Origin: an uncultured Clostridium sp.
GTDB lineage: Bacteria > Cyanobacteriota > Vampirovibrionia > Gastranaerophilales > Gastranaerophilaceae
Assembly: GCA_958449715.1 (NCBI GenBank)
Contig: CAUDIU010000036.1
Location: forward strand, 1-17,425
Direction: 5' to 3'
DNA: 17,425 bases
The notes under the pieces: model-generated
The model's input: only the letters and a program-made list of their open reading frames with translations
Database searches by the model: none
Told to the model about the DNA's origin: nothing
Part shown: piece by piece, positions 15,904 through 17,425 of the stretch
Layout of the letters: each line of letters opens with the position of its first letter
Numbering within the stretch: position 1 is the first letter of the stretch
Program-made: the position numbers and the translations under genes

Positions 15904-15935
15904 CTTTTAGTTATACACTTCTAATGTTCGTTAAT

Positions 15936-15941
15936 ATTATA
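15936..15941 (-). promoter_or_regulatory. -10 box of pnp
   Basis: A perfect TATAAT on the minus strand, about 66 bp before the pnp ATG. No good -35 is seen at 16-18 bp. Transcription from near 15929 would give a leader of roughly 59 bases that includes the hairpin at 15888-15903. Confidence 0.5.
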
Positions 15942-16004
15942 CCGCAAACAAGAAAAAGGGGCTATTTCTATAAAGTATTGTGACAAGAATATTTTAAAAA
16001 TTGA

Positions 16005-16034
16005 TAAATAAAAAAGCCCTTTAGGGGCTTTTCT
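16005..16034 (-). terminator. Rho-independent terminator after the 98-aa gene
   Basis: On the minus strand AAAAGCCC pairs with GGGCTTTT (16025-16032 and 16012-16019) around a five-base loop, followed by a T-rich tail (TTTTTTATTTATC). It lies about 33 bp after the stop of the 98-aa gene and isolates pnp from the upstream genes. Confidence 0.88.
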
Positions 16035-16065
16035 ATCAATATATAGACAAATAAGAATTAGTAGT

Positions 16066-16362
16066 TTAAAAATGCATATCAAAAGATGATGGCATTCCAT
16101 TAATTTTTTCATCTTCCATTCTCATAGCAGAGCCTATTGTGAAACTTTCTGCATAGAGTTTATTAATTTTATAATTAATATCGCCAGTAAACACTTCTTC
16201 ATTTTCTTCTAAGAATTTGAAAAGAGGTTCAGTAGGACTTTTTACAAGATTTGTAAGAGAGTCCCCAGCTTGTTTAAGTGTTCTTTCTCCTATTTCCGGA
16301 ACTTTTACATTCATTCCAAAAGGTTTATATGGTCTGTTAAATGAAGCACCTGTATCTGCCAT
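16066..16362 (-). CDS. Orphan small protein (98 aa) downstream of the HNH gene
   Basis: The family is not recognised. The 98-aa protein is soluble, with no signal peptide and no cysteines. It starts MADTGASFNRPYKPFG, continues with VPEIGERTLKQAGDSLTNLV, then SPTEPLFKFLEENEEVF and a Met-rich end (GSAMRMEDEKINGM). The ATG has AAGGA eleven bases upstream, a rather long spacing. It is 42 bp after the stop of the HNH-motif gene on the same strand and is followed by a terminator, so it is likely the last gene of that transcript. A role as partner or immunity protein of the nuclease-like protein is possible but rests on gene order only. Confidence 0.72.
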   Translation of the reverse strand: MADTGASFNRPYKPFGMNVKVPEIGERTLKQAGDSLTNLVKSPTEPLFKFLEENEEVFTGDINYKINKLYAESFTIGSAMRMEDEKINGMPSSFDMHF

Positions 16363-16404
16363 TGTTATTTTAATCCTTACCTTTTATAAACTAAGTACAT
16401 TCAT

Positions 16405-17425
16405 TTAATCGGTATATTTTTTATTAAAATTTAATTTATTGGAGAAATTTTTACATTTGTTAATATTTATAAGTTCAGGATTTAATTTAGATATATCAAG
16501 ATCAATGTTTTTATGTGATTGTTTGTATATTGTATTTTTAAAATCAATTATATATTTTACATTTATATTATGTTTGGCAAAAACCCCGGAATTTGCAAGC
16601 TCAATTAGTCTATCAATATATTTTTGACAATTTTCTTTTGTTTTGGGACGTCTTTTTAGTTGTTTAAGAAAACTAATATTTTGTCTTTCAGTATTTTCTC
16701 GACAACAAGCTCCTCCAAAATTATACATACAGTCAGGTCCACCTAGAGACTTTGGGTAAATATGTTCTACTGAAGCTATTGAAGGCCAAAGAAGTCTATA
16801 CCCAATTTTCTCAGGGGGATCTGATAGTATTTTTAAAATATATGCAGATGTACTTTCTTTTGATGTTGGAAGTTTTTCTGCTATTAAAAGCATTTTTTCT
16901 TGTAATTTTGAATTTGGAACATCTGATATGATTTTTGATAAATCATATATGAATGATTTTCTATTAAAAGGTATTACGGTTGGTTCTAAGTTTAAACGGC
17001 TTTTTGATATATTGAATAAATTATTTAAGGGGACATTGTCATTAAGTTCAGAATTTTTTAGAATTTCAAACATAGATTCAAGAGTGTTTTTCTGTCTTTC
17101 AATAGTGTTTGCTGTTGTGCTATTAGTGAATCTGTTTGATTCTTTTACTAATTTATTCATTATTGTAATAGCTTTTGGATTTTCCGTTTTTTCAATATCT
17201 GTTCTTATTTTTTCGAGTTTATACTTAAATTCATATGAGCTGAATGGGATAATTATTGGTTCATCATTTAATTTCTTTTTAGTATTATCCATAAATAGTT
17301 TAAATGTATATTTGTATTTATCTGGTAGTTCATGAGCTGCATTTATTAATTCTTGAAAAATTGGTTTTTGTTTTTTTCTTAAGCGTTTTTTAAATCTTGG
17401 AGCAATATCTTCTATTATTTCTTTC
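16405..17425 (-). CDS. HNH-motif nuclease-like protein (5' end outside window, at least 339 aa)
   Basis: The frame stays open from the stop at 16405 to the window edge. An internal ATG at 17292 gives 295 aa, but the 44 codons upstream are protein-like (APRFKKRLRKKQKPIFQEL, then ELPDKYKYTFKLF), so that ATG is probably not the start. In numbering from the edge, residues 219-244 read VEHIYPKSLGGPD...N...CCREN. This fits the HNH pattern with His221, Asn235 and Asn244, and Glu in place of the usual Asp before His. The flanking CxxC zinc pairs of many HNH enzymes are absent. Before it, a segment of form EPxxIPFxxxxFxYxLxKI occurs twice (55 and 147), suggesting an internal duplication. A lysine-rich tail follows the motif. 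The substrate and role (defence, toxin or DNA repair) are unknown. The 98-aa gene follows. Confidence 0.78.
   Translation of the reverse strand, partial: KEIIEDIAPRFKKRLRKKQKPIFQELINAAHELPDKYKYTFKLFMDNTKKKLNDEPIIIPFSSYEFKYKLEKIRTDIEKTENPKAITIMNKLVKESNRFTNSTTANTIERQKNTLESMFEILKNSELNDNVPLNNLFNISKSRLNLEPTVIPFNRKSFIYDLSKIISDVPNSKLQEKMLLIAEKLPTSKESTSAYILKILSDPPEKIGYRLLWPSIASVEHIYPKSLGGPDCMYNFGGACCRENTERQNISFLKQLKRRPKTKENCQKYIDRLIELANSGVFAKHNINVKYIIDFKNTIYKQSHKNIDLDISKLNPELININKCKNFSNKLNFNKKYTD

Noticed and set aside
15921..16112. Minus-strand 63-residue frame upstream of pnp
   Set aside because: It runs through the terminator hairpin of the 98-aa gene, overlaps the pnp -10 region, has no ribosome-binding site and overlaps the end of the better supported 98-aa frame.
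17290..17292. ATG at 17292 as true start of the HNH-motif gene
   Set aside because: The frame continues open and protein-like for 44 codons to the window edge, and no clear ribosome-binding site precedes this ATG.
16928..17335. Plus-strand 135-residue hydrophobic frame
   Set aside because: It lies entirely opposite the HNH-motif gene, whose sequence is protein-like through and beyond this stretch. The hydrophobic look is the mirror of a Lys/Asn/Glu-rich coding strand.

Overview
The window is AT-rich bacterial chromosome carrying mostly housekeeping and metabolic genes with a few lineage-specific ones. It looks like a gut member of the non-photosynthetic cyanobacterial relatives (Melainabacteria / Gastranaerophilales). 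This rests on three things: low GC; a pseudopilin with an AFTLAEVLITLGIIG-type N-terminus; and several otherwise unrelated proteins sharing a short N-terminal tag of the form Met..Ile...(V/I)xF(K/T/S)(G/A). The assignment is inferred from sequence style and was not checked by any search.

Layout from left to right. Positions 1-433 (+) hold the 3' end of a GAPDH gene followed by a strong terminator. At 528-917 (+) is a small secreted or lipoprotein-like hypothetical. A minus-strand block at 5837-914 encodes a type IV pseudopilin-like protein, adenylosuccinate synthetase (PurA) and a two-domain M16 zinc peptidase; each gene has its own leader. A small XRE repressor (5892-6134, +) diverges from the pseudopilin gene across a 54-bp spacer filled with palindromic and direct repeats, probably its operators. 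A tight minus-strand operon at 8956-6131 encodes an NfnA/PyrK-like FAD and [2Fe-2S] reductase subunit, a 60-residue four-cysteine protein, EtfB and EtfA. This is a likely flavin-based electron transfer module. It lacks the usual NfnB, acyl-CoA dehydrogenase or FixCX partner nearby.

Next come a hexapeptide-repeat O-acetyltransferase (9146-9673, +), a 184-residue tagged orphan and a PfkB-family sugar/nucleoside kinase (minus, 11321-9675), and a 736-residue tagged orphan (11455-13665, +). A perfect bidirectional terminator separates that orphan from polynucleotide phosphorylase (15870-13729, minus). The right end carries a 98-residue orphan with its own terminator. Upstream of it is an HNH-motif protein whose reading frame stays open to the window edge, so its true N-terminus lies outside.

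How the genes work together: GAPDH, the kinase, PurA and the NfnA/Etf module are central metabolism and redox balance, and PNPase is RNA turnover. The more unusual elements are the Etf-linked operon, the shared N-terminal tag, the XRE/pseudopilin control region and the HNH/98-residue pair. I saw no tRNA, rRNA, CRISPR array, insertion sequence or transposase. No gene-free stretch exceeds about 200 bp.
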